Shown here: positions 41,283 through 51,582 of the stretch, one piece after another
Numbering within the stretch: position 1 is the first letter of the stretch
How the letters are laid out: every line of letters starts with the position of its first letter
From: an uncultured Anaerolineales bacterium
GTDB taxonomy: Bacteria; Chloroflexota; Anaerolineae; Anaerolineales; UBA6663
Assembly (NCBI GenBank): GCA_937952305.1
Contig: CALFZO010000166.1
Span: forward strand, 1-64,000
Reading direction: 5' to 3'
DNA length: 64,000 nucleotides
Notes under the pieces: generated by a model
What the model saw: only the letters and a program-made list of their open reading frames with translations
Databases searched by the model: none
What the model was told of the DNA's origin: nothing
Made by a program: the position numbers and the translations under genes

Positions 41283-41311
41283 AAGAGACCGGCCGCGCGG
41301 GCCGGTCTCTT
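41283..41311. terminator. Bidirectional intrinsic terminator
   Basis: A 12-bp stem (41283-41294 with 41300-41311) and a GCGCG loop. The stem is preceded by AAAAGA on the left and followed by TCGTTT on the right. It lies between convergent genes (ACBP and histidine phosphatase). Confidence 0.78.
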
Positions 41312-41322
41312 CGTTTATCCGC

Positions 41323-41895
41323 TCACACCATCAGCTTGCGCCGATAGGCCTCCGGCACGAACGCCAGGCTCACGTCCCAGGGCTCGCCGGAGGCCGGCCG
41401 CGTCAGCTTCCACACGCCGCCCGGCGGCACCGGGTTGCTCCGGTCGAAGGTGCGCTTGTAATAGGCCAGGGTGTCCTTGGGCAGCCCCAATTCGTCCAGG
41501 AAGAAGCCGATCGGGCCGCCGTGCGTCACCCAGGCCAGCGGCCCGGCCTGCAGGCTGTGCGCCACTGTCTGCTCCCGCACCGGCCAGAAACGGGCGCGGA
41601 TGTCCTCGGGTTTCTCGGTCGGCTGCCACTCGGCCAGCGCCGCCTCCACCACAAAAGGCCGCTCAGCCACGCCGGCCGCGATCTCGGCCGTGTGGCGGGC
41701 GCGCTCCAGCGGGCTGGCCAGCAGCCGCACCACGCCGGCCTCGCGTAGAAATCGCCCCATCTCAGCCGCCTCCGCCTCGCCTTGCGGCACCAGCGGCGGT
41801 CCCGGCGGGACGTGGTACGGCAAATCGGTGCGGCTCCAGTCCGGGGTGGCGTGCCGCGCCAGATACAGGGTCGGTGTCGTCACAGTCATCGGCAT
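41323..41895 (-). CDS. Histidine phosphatase superfamily protein
   Basis: 190 residues from ATG 41895, with GGGAT about 6 nt upstream. The catalytic motif is ARHATPDW (RHA for the usual RHG), with a second-half His in WVTHGGPIG and Arg in SPLERARHTAEI. These mark a phosphoglycerate-mutase-like phosphatase. The substrate is unknown. A frame extended by 40 codons overlaps TATCAT at 41926-41921, so it is not favoured. Divergent from the GNAT gene. Confidence 0.85.
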   Translation of the reverse strand: MPMTVTTPTLYLARHATPDWSRTDLPYHVPPGPPLVPQGEAEAAEMGRFLREAGVVRLLASPLERARHTAEIAAGVAERPFVVEAALAEWQPTEKPEDIRARFWPVREQTVAHSLQAGPLAWVTHGGPIGFFLDELGLPKDTLAYYKRTFDRSNPVPPGGVWKLTRPASGEPWDVSLAFVPEAYRRKLMV

Positions 41896-41970
41896 AAATA
41901 TCCCAGGCACAACGCGCTCCATGATAGCGCAGTCCGGCGGGCCTGTCGCCCTGCCCAATTGGCTATTGTG

Positions 41971-41999
41971 TTGCCGGCCGGCCCCAGCCCGGCTATACT
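41971..41999 (+). promoter_or_regulatory. Sigma70-type promoter, probable leaderless start (GNAT gene)
   Basis: TTGCCG (41971-41976), a 17-nt spacer, and TATACT (41994-41999). The ATG at 42008 follows after 8 nt, so the expected transcript starts at or next to the start codon. The best-formed of the four leaderless arrangements. Confidence 0.75.
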
Positions 42000-42007
42000 C
42001 CGGCCCG

Positions 42008-42523
42008 ATGTCCATCGTGCGCCTCGACGCCGCCCAGGCCGCTCAGGCTGTCCCCGAGCTGGCCGGCCTCCTGCAGAACGCCGTCCACGCCGGCGCCGCG
42101 CTCGGCTTCCTGCCGCCCGTCACCGACGCGGCCGCCCACGCTTACTGGCACAGCGTGGCCGCGGCCGTGACCGACGGCTCACGGCTGCTGTGGGTGGCGC
42201 GCGTGGGGGAGACGCTGGCCGGCACGGTGCAGTTGGACCTGGCGCTGCGCCCCAACGGTCTCCACCGCGCCGAGGTGATGAAGGTGATGGTCCACGCCGC
42301 CCACCGGCGGCGCGGTCTGGGGCGGGCGCTGCTGCTGGCGGTGGAGGCCGAGGCGCGCCGGATCGGGCGGACCACCTTGGTGTTGGACACGCGCCAGGGC
42401 GACGCGGCCGAGGCCCTCTACGCGGGCCTGGGCTGGGTCCGGGCCGGCGTCATCCCCGACTTCGCCCGCAGCGCCGACGGCAGCCTGCACGCCACCGTCA
42501 TCTACTACCGCCTGCTGGCCTGA
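42008..42523 (+). CDS. GNAT-family N-acetyltransferase
   Basis: 171 residues. Acetyl-CoA-binding motif A is clear: VMVHAAHRRRGLGRALLLAVE, then the LVLDTRQGDAAEALYAGLGW motif that ends the fold. GNAT enzymes acetylate amines of small molecules or proteins; the target is unknown. The ATG falls 8 nt after a -10 box, so translation is probably from a leaderless message. First gene of a run with the LysE-type exporter (7 bases on) and the methyltransferase. Confidence 0.9.
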   Translation: MSIVRLDAAQAAQAVPELAGLLQNAVHAGAALGFLPPVTDAAAHAYWHSVAAAVTDGSRLLWVARVGETLAGTVQLDLALRPNGLHRAEVMKVMVHAAHRRRGLGRALLLAVEAEARRIGRTTLVLDTRQGDAAEALYAGLGWVRAGVIPDFARSADGSLHATVIYYRLLA

Positions 42524-42530
42524 AGCGCCG

Positions 42531-43136
42531 ATGGTCTTCTTCCTGCAGGGCCTCACCCTCGGCTTCTCGGCCTCCGTCGCGCCCGGCCCCTTCCAGGCTT
42601 ACCTGCTGACCCAGGCCCTCAAGCTCGGCGCGCGCCGCGCCCTGCCCCTGGCCGTGGTGCCCTTGCTCAGCGACGGCCCCATCGTGACGCTGGTGCTCAT
42701 CGCGCTCAGCCAAATGCCGTCCGGCCTGCTGCGCGCCTTGCAGATCGCCGGCGGCGTCTTCCTGCTCTACCTGGCCTGGAGCGCCTTCCAGGCCGCGCGG
42801 GCGGCCTCCGCCCCGGCCAGCGCCGGCGTCACCGCCCAGCGCAGCCTGGGCCAGGGCGTGCTCATGAACCTGCTCAACCCCAACCCGTGGCTTTTCTGGA
42901 GCGTCATCGGCGGCCCGCTGATCCTGGCCGCCTGGGCGCAAGCCCCGGCCAACGCCCTGCTCTTCGGCCTCGGCTTCTACCTGACCCTGATCACGGGGAC
43001 GGGCGCGCTGATCCTGCTCTTCGCCACCGCGCACCGCCTGGACCCGCGCCTCGCCCGCGGCCTCAACCTCGTCGCGGCCCTCGCCCTGGCCGTCTTCGGG
43101 CTGCTCCAACTCGGGCGAGGCCTGGGCTGGGGATGA
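42531..43136 (+). CDS. LysE/RhtB-family amino-acid exporter
   Basis: 201 residues in six hydrophobic segments (about 5-30, 38-60, 65-88, 110-135, 140-165, 175-197). The start region GFSASVAPGPFQAYLLTQAL and the NPNPWLFW motif after a cytoplasmic loop are characteristic of LysE. It likely exports an amino acid or derivative. A role in exporting the acetylated product of the adjacent GNAT enzyme is possible (inference). The 3' end overlaps the next gene by 4 bases. Confidence 0.9.
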   Translation: MVFFLQGLTLGFSASVAPGPFQAYLLTQALKLGARRALPLAVVPLLSDGPIVTLVLIALSQMPSGLLRALQIAGGVFLLYLAWSAFQAARAASAPASAGVTAQRSLGQGVLMNLLNPNPWLFWSVIGGPLILAAWAQAPANALLFGLGFYLTLITGTGALILLFATAHRLDPRLARGLNLVAALALAVFGLLQLGRGLGWG

Positions 43137-44197
43137 CAGAGGTGATCGGGTCGGCCGCCTCCGCGCCGGAGGCCCCGGATCTGCGGAACCGTCTCGCCGC
43201 CGCACTGGCGGCCCGGGCTCCGGTCCTGGAGTCGGACCCGCGCCACGAGTCCGCCTGGCGCCTCCTGAACGGCTTCGTGGAAGGCGCGCCCGATCTCGTG
43301 GCCGAGGTCTACGCTCGCACCCTCGTCCTGCACGACCACTCCCGGCCGGACGCGCCCGATCACCAGTCGGCGGTGGAGCAAGCGTTGGCCTTCTACCGTG
43401 GCGCGCTGCCCTGGCTGGCCGCCGGCCTCGTCAAGCACCGCTACGCCGAAGCGCCCGAGGCTCGGCGCGGCGGCCTCGCTTTCGGCCCTGCGCCCGATAC
43501 GCGTCTGCGTGAGGCCGGCGTGCGCTACGCGCTCGACTTGCGCCTCAACCAAGACACCAGCTTCTACCCGGATACGCGCGCGCTGCGCGCCTGGGTCCAG
43601 GCCCATCTCAGCGGCCGGACGGTGCTCAACGCCTTCGCCTACACCGGCAGCCTGGGCGTGGCGGCGCTGGCCGGCGGCGCCGCCCGCGTCGTCCAGTTGG
43701 ACCGCAACCGCAATTTTCTCAATGTCGCCAAGACCTCTTACACGCTCAACGGCTTCCCCATCCGCAAGCCGGATTTTCTGGCCGGCGACTTCTTCCAGGT
43801 GGCTGGCCAGCTCCGCCACGGCCGCGCCCTGTTTGACTGCGTCCTGCTGGACCCGCCGCTGTTCGCCGACAGCGACGGCGGGCGCGTCGACCTCGTCAAC
43901 GCCAGCGCGCGCCTGATCAACAAGGCCCGGCCGCTGGTGGCCGACGGCGGCTGGCTGGTAACGGTCAACAATGCCCTGTTCGTCAGCGGTCGCGATTACC
44001 TGCAGGCGCTGGAAGCGCTCTGCGCCGACGGCTACCTGTCGCTGGAAGAGCTGCTCCCGGTGCCGCTGGATTGCGCGGGCTATCCGGCCGCCATCGTCCG
44101 CGCCCTGCCCGCCGATCCGGCCCCGTTCAATCACGCCACCAAGATCGCGGTGTTGCGCGTCCGGCGCAAAGACGGCGCGCCGGCCGGCCGGACCTAG
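43133..44197 (+). CDS. Class I SAM-dependent methyltransferase, RlmI-like
   Basis: 354 residues. The SAM-binding motif is VLNAFAYTGSLGVAAL, followed by an acidic residue at the end of beta 2 (VVQLDRN), the catalytic LLDPPLF, and NASARLIN. This pattern matches RNA methyltransferases of the RlmI/RlmK group, which modify 23S rRNA. The usual N-terminal PUA domain is not clearly recognisable here. The ATG overlaps the stop of the LysE gene, indicating translational coupling. Nothing in the locus names the substrate. Confidence 0.85.
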   Translation: MTEVIGSAASAPEAPDLRNRLAAALAARAPVLESDPRHESAWRLLNGFVEGAPDLVAEVYARTLVLHDHSRPDAPDHQSAVEQALAFYRGALPWLAAGLVKHRYAEAPEARRGGLAFGPAPDTRLREAGVRYALDLRLNQDTSFYPDTRALRAWVQAHLSGRTVLNAFAYTGSLGVAALAGGAARVVQLDRNRNFLNVAKTSYTLNGFPIRKPDFLAGDFFQVAGQLRHGRALFDCVLLDPPLFADSDGGRVDLVNASARLINKARPLVADGGWLVTVNNALFVSGRDYLQALEALCADGYLSLEELLPVPLDCAGYPAAIVRALPADPAPFNHATKIAVLRVRRKDGAPAGRT

Positions 44198-44255
44198 CAT
44201 GCGTTAGGGCCTCAAGACCGGATAAATGTCATTCGTCAAGTCTGGCGAGGCGGGT

Positions 44256-44261
44256 TATACT
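44256..44261 (+). promoter_or_regulatory. -10 element of the aldolase gene
   Basis: TATACT, 46 nt before the ATG. A weak -35 candidate (TCGTCA) lies 17 nt upstream. Confidence 0.45.
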
Positions 44262-44306
44262 TGGATCGTCATCTTCTCCGAAATCCCAGATCGCAAGGAG
44301 CGAAAC

Positions 44307-45236
44307 ATGGCTACCGAACGTGTTAAGGAGATTCTGTCCTGGTACCGGAGCGACAATCCGGGCACCCTGACCAATCTCGCGCGCTTGCTCAATTCCGGCT
44401 CGCTGGCCGGCACCGGCAAGCTGGTCATCCTGCCCGTGGACCAGGGCTTCGAGCATGGGCCAGCCCGCAGCTTCGCGGCCAACTCGGCCGGCTACGACCC
44501 CCGCTACCACGTCGAGCTGGCGATCGATTCCGGCTGCAATGCCTACGCCGCGCCGCTCGGCTTCCTGGAAGCCGTCGCCGCCGATTACGCCGGCGATATC
44601 CCCCTGATTCTCAAGCTCAACAACCACGACGTTCTGCAGGACGAGAAAGACCCGCTCGGCGCGGTCACGGCCAGCGTGGACGATGCCTTGCGCCTGGGCT
44701 GCGTGGCCATCGGCTACACCATCTACCCCGGCACGCTGGACCGGCGCCTGCAGTACGAGCAGCTCCAGGAACTCACCCTGGAGGCCAAGTCGGCCGGCCT
44801 GGCCGTGGTGGTCTGGTCCTACCCGCGCGGCGGCGCGCTCAGCAAAGCCGGCGAGACCGGCGTGGACGTCACCGCCTACGCCGCCCAGATCGCGGCCCAG
44901 CTCGGCGCCCACATCATCAAGATCAAGCTGTCCACCGAGCACGTGGAGCAGCCCGAGGCCAAGAAGGTCTACGACAAGTACCAGATCCCGGTCAGCACGC
45001 TGGCGGATCGCGTCCGGCACATGACCCAGGCCTCCTTCGGCGGCCGCCGCATCGTCATCTTCTCGGGCGGCGCCACCAAGGACGACCCCAATGCCGTGCT
45101 CGATGAGGCCCGCGCCATCCGCGACGGCGGCGGCTTCGGCTCGATCATGGGCCGCAACGCCTTCCAGCGCCCCAAGCCGGAGGCCCTCAAGCTGCTCGGC
45201 GATATGATGAAGATCTACAAGGGCGAGCTCAAGTAG
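44307..45236 (+). CDS. Class I fructose-bisphosphate aldolase (FbaB/DhnA type)
   Basis: 309 residues. DQGFEHG near the N-terminus and the Schiff-base Lys region IIKIKLST identify the archaeal-type class I aldolase family. The phosphate-binding FSGGATK motif and the final GRNAFQRP follow. It cleaves or forms fructose 1,6-bisphosphate without metal, linking glycolysis and gluconeogenesis. AAGGAG is 6 nt before the ATG. No glycolytic neighbour here. It ends at a strong terminator. Confidence 0.95.
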   Translation: MATERVKEILSWYRSDNPGTLTNLARLLNSGSLAGTGKLVILPVDQGFEHGPARSFAANSAGYDPRYHVELAIDSGCNAYAAPLGFLEAVAADYAGDIPLILKLNNHDVLQDEKDPLGAVTASVDDALRLGCVAIGYTIYPGTLDRRLQYEQLQELTLEAKSAGLAVVVWSYPRGGALSKAGETGVDVTAYAAQIAAQLGAHIIKIKLSTEHVEQPEAKKVYDKYQIPVSTLADRVRHMTQASFGGRRIVIFSGGATKDDPNAVLDEARAIRDGGGFGSIMGRNAFQRPKPEALKLLGDMMKIYKGELK

Positions 45237-45265
45237 TACAACGCTGCGGCCGCTGTAGACCAAAC

Positions 45266-45303
45266 AAAAAAAGCGAGGCGCGCCAAGCGCGTGCCTCGCT
45301 TTT
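45266..45303. terminator. Bidirectional intrinsic terminator
   Basis: An 11-bp stem (45269-45279 with 45293-45303) with an A-run on the left (45266-45272) and TTTT on the right. It serves the aldolase gene and the convergent amidohydrolase gene. Confidence 0.82.
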
Positions 45304-45318
45304 CAGTTAAGCGCCGCC

Positions 45319-46941
<1,623 letters not shown>

Positions 46942-46958
46942 CGGCGGTTCCTGGCGGA

Positions 46959-48419
46959 TCAGTCTTCGGCCACGGACTTAGCCTGTTCCCACAGGGTGTC
47001 CAGCTCGGCCAACGTCATGGCGCTCAGCTCGCGGCCTTGGGCGCGGGCCGCCGTCTCGATGTAAGCAAAACGCCCGGCGAAGCGGGCATTGGCCGCCCGC
47101 AGCGCCGACTCGGGGTCGATCTCCAGCCAGCGCGCCCAGTTGACCACGGCGAAGAGCAGGTCGCCCACTTCCAGGAATTGCTCCTCGGGCGCGGCGGCGG
47201 CCTCGATCTCGGCGATCTCCTCGTCCACCTTAGCCCGCGGCCCGCTGACATCCGGCCAGTCGAAGCCCACGCGCGCCGCCCGCTGCTGGTAAGTCTCGGC
47301 CTGGGCCAGCGCCGGCAGGCCGCGCGGCACGTCGCCCAGCACGCCGGTCTTGGTCTTCTTCGGTTTAGCCTTGCGCTCCTCGGCCTTGAGCTGCTCCCAA
47401 TTCTTGACCACGTCCTGCGCGCCGGCGACGTGCACGTCGCCGAAGACATGGGGGTGGCGCCGGATGATCTTGGCCTGGATGTCGGCGATGACGTCGGCCA
47501 GCGAGTACTCGCCGGCCTCGATCGCGATCTGGGCATGCAGCACGATCTGCAGCAGCAGGTCGCCGAACTCCTCGCGCATCGCCTGGGCGTCGTCGCTGTC
47601 GATGGCGTGCAGGACCTCGTAGGTCTCCTCCAGCAGATTGCGGCGCAGGGTCTGGTGGGTCTGCTCGCGGTCCCACGGGCAGCCCTCCGGCGCGCGCAGG
47701 TGCGCGATGGTCTCCTGGAACGACTCCAACGCCGACTCGCGCGGCAGCGGCGGCACGTACAGGGTGGTCAGGTGGGCGATGTGCGGGCTGCGGTCCACCT
47801 CGTAAAGCGGCCCGGCCTCCACCAGTTCGTCGGCTGTCCCGGCGGCGTGGATCAGCGTCACCGGGTGCTCATCCGGATACTGGTTCATCAAGGTGAGCTT
47901 GACGTCGCTGGCCAGGCGCGCGGAGTAGACTTGCGCCACCAGCGCCGGCGCGTCCGGGTGAAAAGGCGGATGGTGGCGCCCGGCCAACTCCAGGGCATCG
48001 GCCAGTTGCAGGCGCGGCAGCGCGTCGGTGTTGAGCGCCTGCAGAGCCGGCTCCACGAACGACAATCCGGCCACCAGGCGCACCGGCAGCCCGCGTTCGG
48101 CCGCCCGCGCGCGGATGAGCTGCACCGAGGCTTCGGCCACGCACGGATGGCCCGGAACGGCGTAGACCACGCCCGCCGGCCGGGCGCCTAGCTCGAGCAC
48201 GCGCTCAGCGATCGTGGCATAGACCTGCTCCGGCCGCTCCACGGTTTCGTAGAGCTCGTCGAAGCTGAAGCGCGCGACGCTGGCCGGGAGGCCGGCGACG
48301 GTGGGATGGCGGGCGGTGCGCAGGTGCACCTCGTCGGCGGCGCTGAGCACGTCCCAGGCCGCCCGCGTCAGCTGGCTGGGGTCGCCAGGACCGAGGCCGA
48401 CAATAGTGATTCCGGGCAT
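46959..48419 (-). CDS. Tetrapyrrole-methylase-like / MazG pyrophosphohydrolase fusion (YabN type)
   Basis: 486 residues. The start is ATG 48419: GGAG lies 6 nt upstream, while it touches an earlier ATG at 48425. An N-terminal SAM-dependent methylase-like domain (about 1-220; ITIVGLGPGDP, VVYAVPGHP) is joined to two MazG units (about 230-475). The first MazG unit has the metal site EETYEVLHAID and EEFGDLLLQI; the second has VDEEIAEIE and EVGDLLFAVVN. MazG hydrolyses (d)NTPs to monophosphate and PPi, clearing damaged nucleotides. This architecture matches Bacillus YabN. It is followed by the amidohydrolase gene. Confidence 0.93.
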   Translation of the reverse strand: MPGITIVGLGPGDPSQLTRAAWDVLSAADEVHLRTARHPTVAGLPASVARFSFDELYETVERPEQVYATIAERVLELGARPAGVVYAVPGHPCVAEASVQLIRARAAERGLPVRLVAGLSFVEPALQALNTDALPRLQLADALELAGRHHPPFHPDAPALVAQVYSARLASDVKLTLMNQYPDEHPVTLIHAAGTADELVEAGPLYEVDRSPHIAHLTTLYVPPLPRESALESFQETIAHLRAPEGCPWDREQTHQTLRRNLLEETYEVLHAIDSDDAQAMREEFGDLLLQIVLHAQIAIEAGEYSLADVIADIQAKIIRRHPHVFGDVHVAGAQDVVKNWEQLKAEERKAKPKKTKTGVLGDVPRGLPALAQAETYQQRAARVGFDWPDVSGPRAKVDEEIAEIEAAAAPEEQFLEVGDLLFAVVNWARWLEIDPESALRAANARFAGRFAYIETAARAQGRELSAMTLAELDTLWEQAKSVAED

Positions 48420-48446
48420 AGGCATCTCCACAAGACACTCACCCAA

Positions 48447-48481
48447 CAAAAAAGGGATTAGGGCATCTTACCCTAATCCCT
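48447..48481 (-). terminator. Intrinsic terminator of the ribosomal-protein block
   Basis: An 11-bp stem (48453-48463 with 48471-48481, AGGGATTAGGG / CCCTAATCCCT) and a 7-nt loop. On the minus strand it is followed by a long U-tract (TTTTTTTGTT). It begins about 28 bases after the rpsI stop. Confidence 0.88.
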
Positions 48482-48508
48482 GGAAACACGAAGCCAACGC
48501 CGGCGCGT

Positions 48509-48901
48509 TTAGCGCTTGGTGTAGGTCGGCGCCTTGCGCGCGCGCTTGAGACCCGGCTTCTTGCGTTCCTTCTCGCGGTCGTCGCGTGTCAGGAAGCCGC
48601 CCTTGCGCAGCGGTTTGCGGTAGTCCGGGTTGAACTTGAGCAGCGCACGCGCAATGGCCATGCGCGCCGCGCCCACCTGACCGGTGACGCCGCCGCCCAC
48701 CAGTTTCAGCGTCACGTTGTAGCGGCCGAGCGTGCCGGTCACCTTGAGCGGCGCCTGAATGGACTCAAGGTCGCCGATGCGCCCGAAGTACTCCAGGCCG
48801 GGCTTGTCATTGCACGTGATGGCGCCATCGCCAGCCATCACGCGGGCCCGAGCGGTGCTGGTCTTGCGGCGGCCGACGCCTTCGTAGTATTGAACAGTCA
48901 T
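48509..48901 (-). CDS. rpsI: 30S ribosomal protein S9
   Basis: 130 residues, normal length. The family N-terminus YYEGVGRRKTSTARA and the basic C-terminal tail ending YTKR, whose last Arg reaches the P-site tRNA, are both present. It follows rplM by 4 bases, the conserved L13-S9 pair, and is the last gene before the terminator. Confidence 0.97.
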   Translation of the reverse strand: MTVQYYEGVGRRKTSTARARVMAGDGAITCNDKPGLEYFGRIGDLESIQAPLKVTGTLGRYNVTLKLVGGGVTGQVGAARMAIARALLKFNPDYRKPLRKGGFLTRDDREKERKKPGLKRARKAPTYTKR

Positions 48902-48905
48902 AGCA

Positions 48906-49340
48906 TTACTCCAGCTTCATTTCCTTCGGTTGCTGCGCCTGATGCGGGTGCTCCGGCCCGGCGTAGATCTTGAGCTTCTTGAGCATGGCCCGGCCCAACC
49001 GGTTGTGCGGCAGCATGCCCTTCACCGCGTGGGTCAGCACACGGTCCGGGTGCTTGCTCAGCTGCTCGCGCAGCGTCGTGGTGCGCAGGCCGCCCGGGTA
49101 GCCGGAGTAGTCAAAGTACTCCTTGTCCTCGAGCTTGGCGCCGGTCACCGTGATTTTTTCCACGTTGATGACCACGACAAAGTCGCCGGTGTCCAGGCTG
49201 GGGGTAAAGATGGGCTTGTGCTTGCCCCGCAAGACCGCGGCCACGCGGGTGGCCAAGCGGCCCAGGTTCTGGCCCGCCGCATCCACGACATACCAGTCGT
49301 GCTGGATCGCGTCCTTTTTGGTGACGTATGTCTTCTGCAC
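48906..49340 (-). CDS. rplM: 50S ribosomal protein L13
   Basis: 144 residues. Motifs: WYVVDAAGQNLGRLAT near the N-terminus and the signature VKGMLPHNRLGRAMLKKLKIY. L13 is an early-assembling 23S rRNA-binding protein. The gene lies 12 bases after truA and 4 bases before rpsI, so all three should be on one mRNA. Confidence 0.97.
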   Translation of the reverse strand: MQKTYVTKKDAIQHDWYVVDAAGQNLGRLATRVAAVLRGKHKPIFTPSLDTGDFVVVINVEKITVTGAKLEDKEYFDYSGYPGGLRTTTLREQLSKHPDRVLTHAVKGMLPHNRLGRAMLKKLKIYAGPEHPHQAQQPKEMKLE

Positions 49341-49352
49341 GTTCCGTTCCTC

Positions 49353-50087
49353 TCAGTAGAGTACTTCCATCAAGCACAGCCCGTTCGGCGGCGCCAGCGG
49401 CGGGCATTGGGCCCGGTTGCGGGCACTCAGCAGGTCGGCCAGGGCGTCTGGCGTTAGCTCGCCCGTGCCGACCAGTTTGAGGGCGCCGGTCACGCTGCGC
49501 ACCATCCGATACAAGAAGGCATCGGCCTGGATTTCAAAGATCAGGTCAGCGTCCCGAGCCGACCACTCCGCCCGGCTGACCGTGCGGACCGTATTGCTGC
49601 CTTCGTCCGGGTCCGTCCCGAACGTCGCAAAGTCATGGCGCCCCACCAGCGCGCGGCTGGCAGCCTGGAGGGCAGCCCCGTCCAGGGGTCGCGCCACATG
49701 CCAGGCGTATCGGTCGCGCAGGGGCGAACGAGTCGGCGCATTGTAAATCGTGTAGCGGTACCGGCGCGCCCGGGCCGCAAACCGCGGCTGGAAACCGGCC
49801 GCACACTCGCTGGCTGAGCAGATCGCCAAGTCAACCGGCAAATTCACGTTCAGCGCGCGGACCAGCGCCGCGTCGCCGTGGCCCCACTCTAGATCGAAGG
49901 CCACCACCTGCCCGGCGGCGTGGACGCCCGTGTCGGTGCGTCCGGCGCCCCAGAGCGTCCGCCCGGTCCAACCTATCCGGCCGAGGGCCGCTTCGAGCTC
50001 TCCCTGGACCGTCCGGCCGTGCGCCTGTCTTTGGAAGCCCAGGAACTCCGTGCCGTCGTACTCAACAACCGCCCGATAGCGGGCCAT
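49353..50087 (-). CDS. truA: tRNA pseudouridine synthase A
   Basis: 244 residues. The catalytic Asp is in GAGRTDTGVHAAGQV, with the conserved Tyr/Arg/Leu region ARARRYRYTIYN and the FLYRMVRS motif. It makes pseudouridine at positions 38-40 of the tRNA anticodon stem. Placement between rplQ (28 bases) and rplM (12 bases) is common in Gram-positive and related genomes. Confidence 0.96.
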   Translation of the reverse strand: MARYRAVVEYDGTEFLGFQRQAHGRTVQGELEAALGRIGWTGRTLWGAGRTDTGVHAAGQVVAFDLEWGHGDAALVRALNVNLPVDLAICSASECAAGFQPRFAARARRYRYTIYNAPTRSPLRDRYAWHVARPLDGAALQAASRALVGRHDFATFGTDPDEGSNTVRTVSRAEWSARDADLIFEIQADAFLYRMVRSVTGALKLVGTGELTPDALADLLSARNRAQCPPLAPPNGLCLMEVLY

Positions 50088-50115
50088 GGGCCGCCGGCGG
50101 CTGACCGCGCCGCCG

Positions 50116-50514
50116 CTATTCCTCCACCATCTCGAGCAGCACCATGTCGGCGGCGTCGCCCAGGCGCGGACCCAGCTTTCGGATGCGCGTGTAGCCGCCC
50201 GGGCGCCGTTCGTAACGCGGCGCGATGGTGTCGAACAACTTCTTGACGAGCTTCGGGTCGTCCACCTTGGTCGCGGCCATGCGGCGCGCGTGCACCAGGC
50301 GGGCCTTGGCTTCCGGCGTTTCCCCGGTGCCGGACTTCAGCCCGCGCTTGGCGACCGTGATCAGGCGCTCCAGCTCACCGCGAATGAACTTGGCCTTGGC
50401 CTCGGTGGTCTTGATGCGCTCATGCTCGAGCAGTTGCTTGAGCATGGTGCGCCGCAGGCCATTACGTTGGGTCAGACTCCGGCCGAGCTTGCGGCCAGCG
50501 ACTTGATGTTTCAT
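50116..50514 (-). CDS. rplQ: 50S ribosomal protein L17
   Basis: 132 residues. The bacterial L17 signature is present: RKLGRSLTQRNGLRRTML, the EHERIKTTEAKAKF stretch, and GGYTRIRKLGPRLGDAADM. It sits near the polypeptide exit tunnel. The ATG overlaps the rpoA stop by 4 bases (ATGA), so the two are translationally coupled. A short Glu-rich end follows. Confidence 0.97.
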   Translation of the reverse strand: MKHQVAGRKLGRSLTQRNGLRRTMLKQLLEHERIKTTEAKAKFIRGELERLITVAKRGLKSGTGETPEAKARLVHARRMAATKVDDPKLVKKLFDTIAPRYERRPGGYTRIRKLGPRLGDAADMVLLEMVEE

Positions 50515-51488
50515 GCTGTCTTCTCCGACTCGGGCTTGGGCTCGCCGTCTTTCAGGTAGCCCTTCTCGCGCAGCTTCGTCCGCAGCTCATCCAGGCTCTT
50601 ATCGCCGAAGTTGCGGATGGCCAACATGGCCTCCTCGCCCTTGCCGAGCATATCCAGAACTTCGCCGATCGTGGTGATGCCGGTGCGCTTCAACGAGTTG
50701 AAGACCCGCACCGACAGATCCAGGTTTTCGATCGGCAGCTCATAGATTTCGCTGGACATCTTCGGCGCCTCTTCGGTCGGGGCGGCCGGGGCCAGCGACT
50801 CTTCGGTGACGCCCGCAATCAGGCGCAGGTGCGCCATCAGGACTTGGGCGCTCTGTTTCAGGGCGGCCTCCGGGCGGATCGTGCCGTCCGTCCAGACCTC
50901 CATCACCAGCTTGTCGTAGTTGGTGTTCTGTCCGACGCGGGCCCGCTGCACCTCAAAGGCCACGCGTTTGATCGGGCTGTAGATCGCGTCGACCGGCACC
51001 TCGCCGATCGGCAGGCGGCCGCGCTCCTCGGCCGGCGAATAGCCACGACCGCGCTGGACCGTCATCTCGATTTCCAGGCGCGTCTTGTCGTTGTCAACCG
51101 TGAACAGGTACAGGTCCGGGTTGACGATCTCGACCTCGGACGGGCAGATGATGTCGGCCGCGGTCACTTCGCCTTCACCCTGCACGTCCAGGCGCAGACG
51201 CGCGGTCTCGCCCTCGTGCAGGATCAAGCGCAGTTGTTTGACCTGCAGCAGCACCTGCGTCATGTCCTCTTTCACGCCCGGAATATCCGAGAACTCGTGC
51301 GGGACATCCGAGACGCGGATGGACGAAACGGCGGCGCCGTCCAGGGAGGCCAGCAGCACCCGGCGCAACGCATTGCCCACCGTGACGCCGTAGCCGCTTT
51401 CCAGCGGGCTGATGATGAACTTGCCGTAGTTCCGCGAAATACTCTCGCCCTCGATCTTGGGCAAGACCATATTGTTGGTGACGTTCAT
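50511..51488 (-). CDS. rpoA: RNA polymerase alpha subunit
   Basis: 325 residues. The N-terminal domain (about 1-235) has the dimerisation and assembly motifs LESGYGVTVGNALRRVLLASL and EVWTDGTIRPEAAL. A flexible linker (236-250) leads to the C-terminal domain (about 252-315) with two HhH-like elements (SVRVFNSLKRTGITTIGEVL; IRNFGDKSLDELRTKL), which contact UP-element DNA and activators. It follows rpsD by 94 bases. Confidence 0.98.
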   Translation of the reverse strand: MNVTNNMVLPKIEGESISRNYGKFIISPLESGYGVTVGNALRRVLLASLDGAAVSSIRVSDVPHEFSDIPGVKEDMTQVLLQVKQLRLILHEGETARLRLDVQGEGEVTAADIICPSEVEIVNPDLYLFTVDNDKTRLEIEMTVQRGRGYSPAEERGRLPIGEVPVDAIYSPIKRVAFEVQRARVGQNTNYDKLVMEVWTDGTIRPEAALKQSAQVLMAHLRLIAGVTEESLAPAAPTEEAPKMSSEIYELPIENLDLSVRVFNSLKRTGITTIGEVLDMLGKGEEAMLAIRNFGDKSLDELRTKLREKGYLKDGEPKPESEKTA

Positions 51489-51582
51489 GTCGCTCCCTTT
51501 CCCCCCGGCGCCGGCCGGTCGCGGCTGGGTGTCCAGACGCTGCGGCGAGCGGCGCGCGCGGGGCCAATCCGATCAGGGTCGC

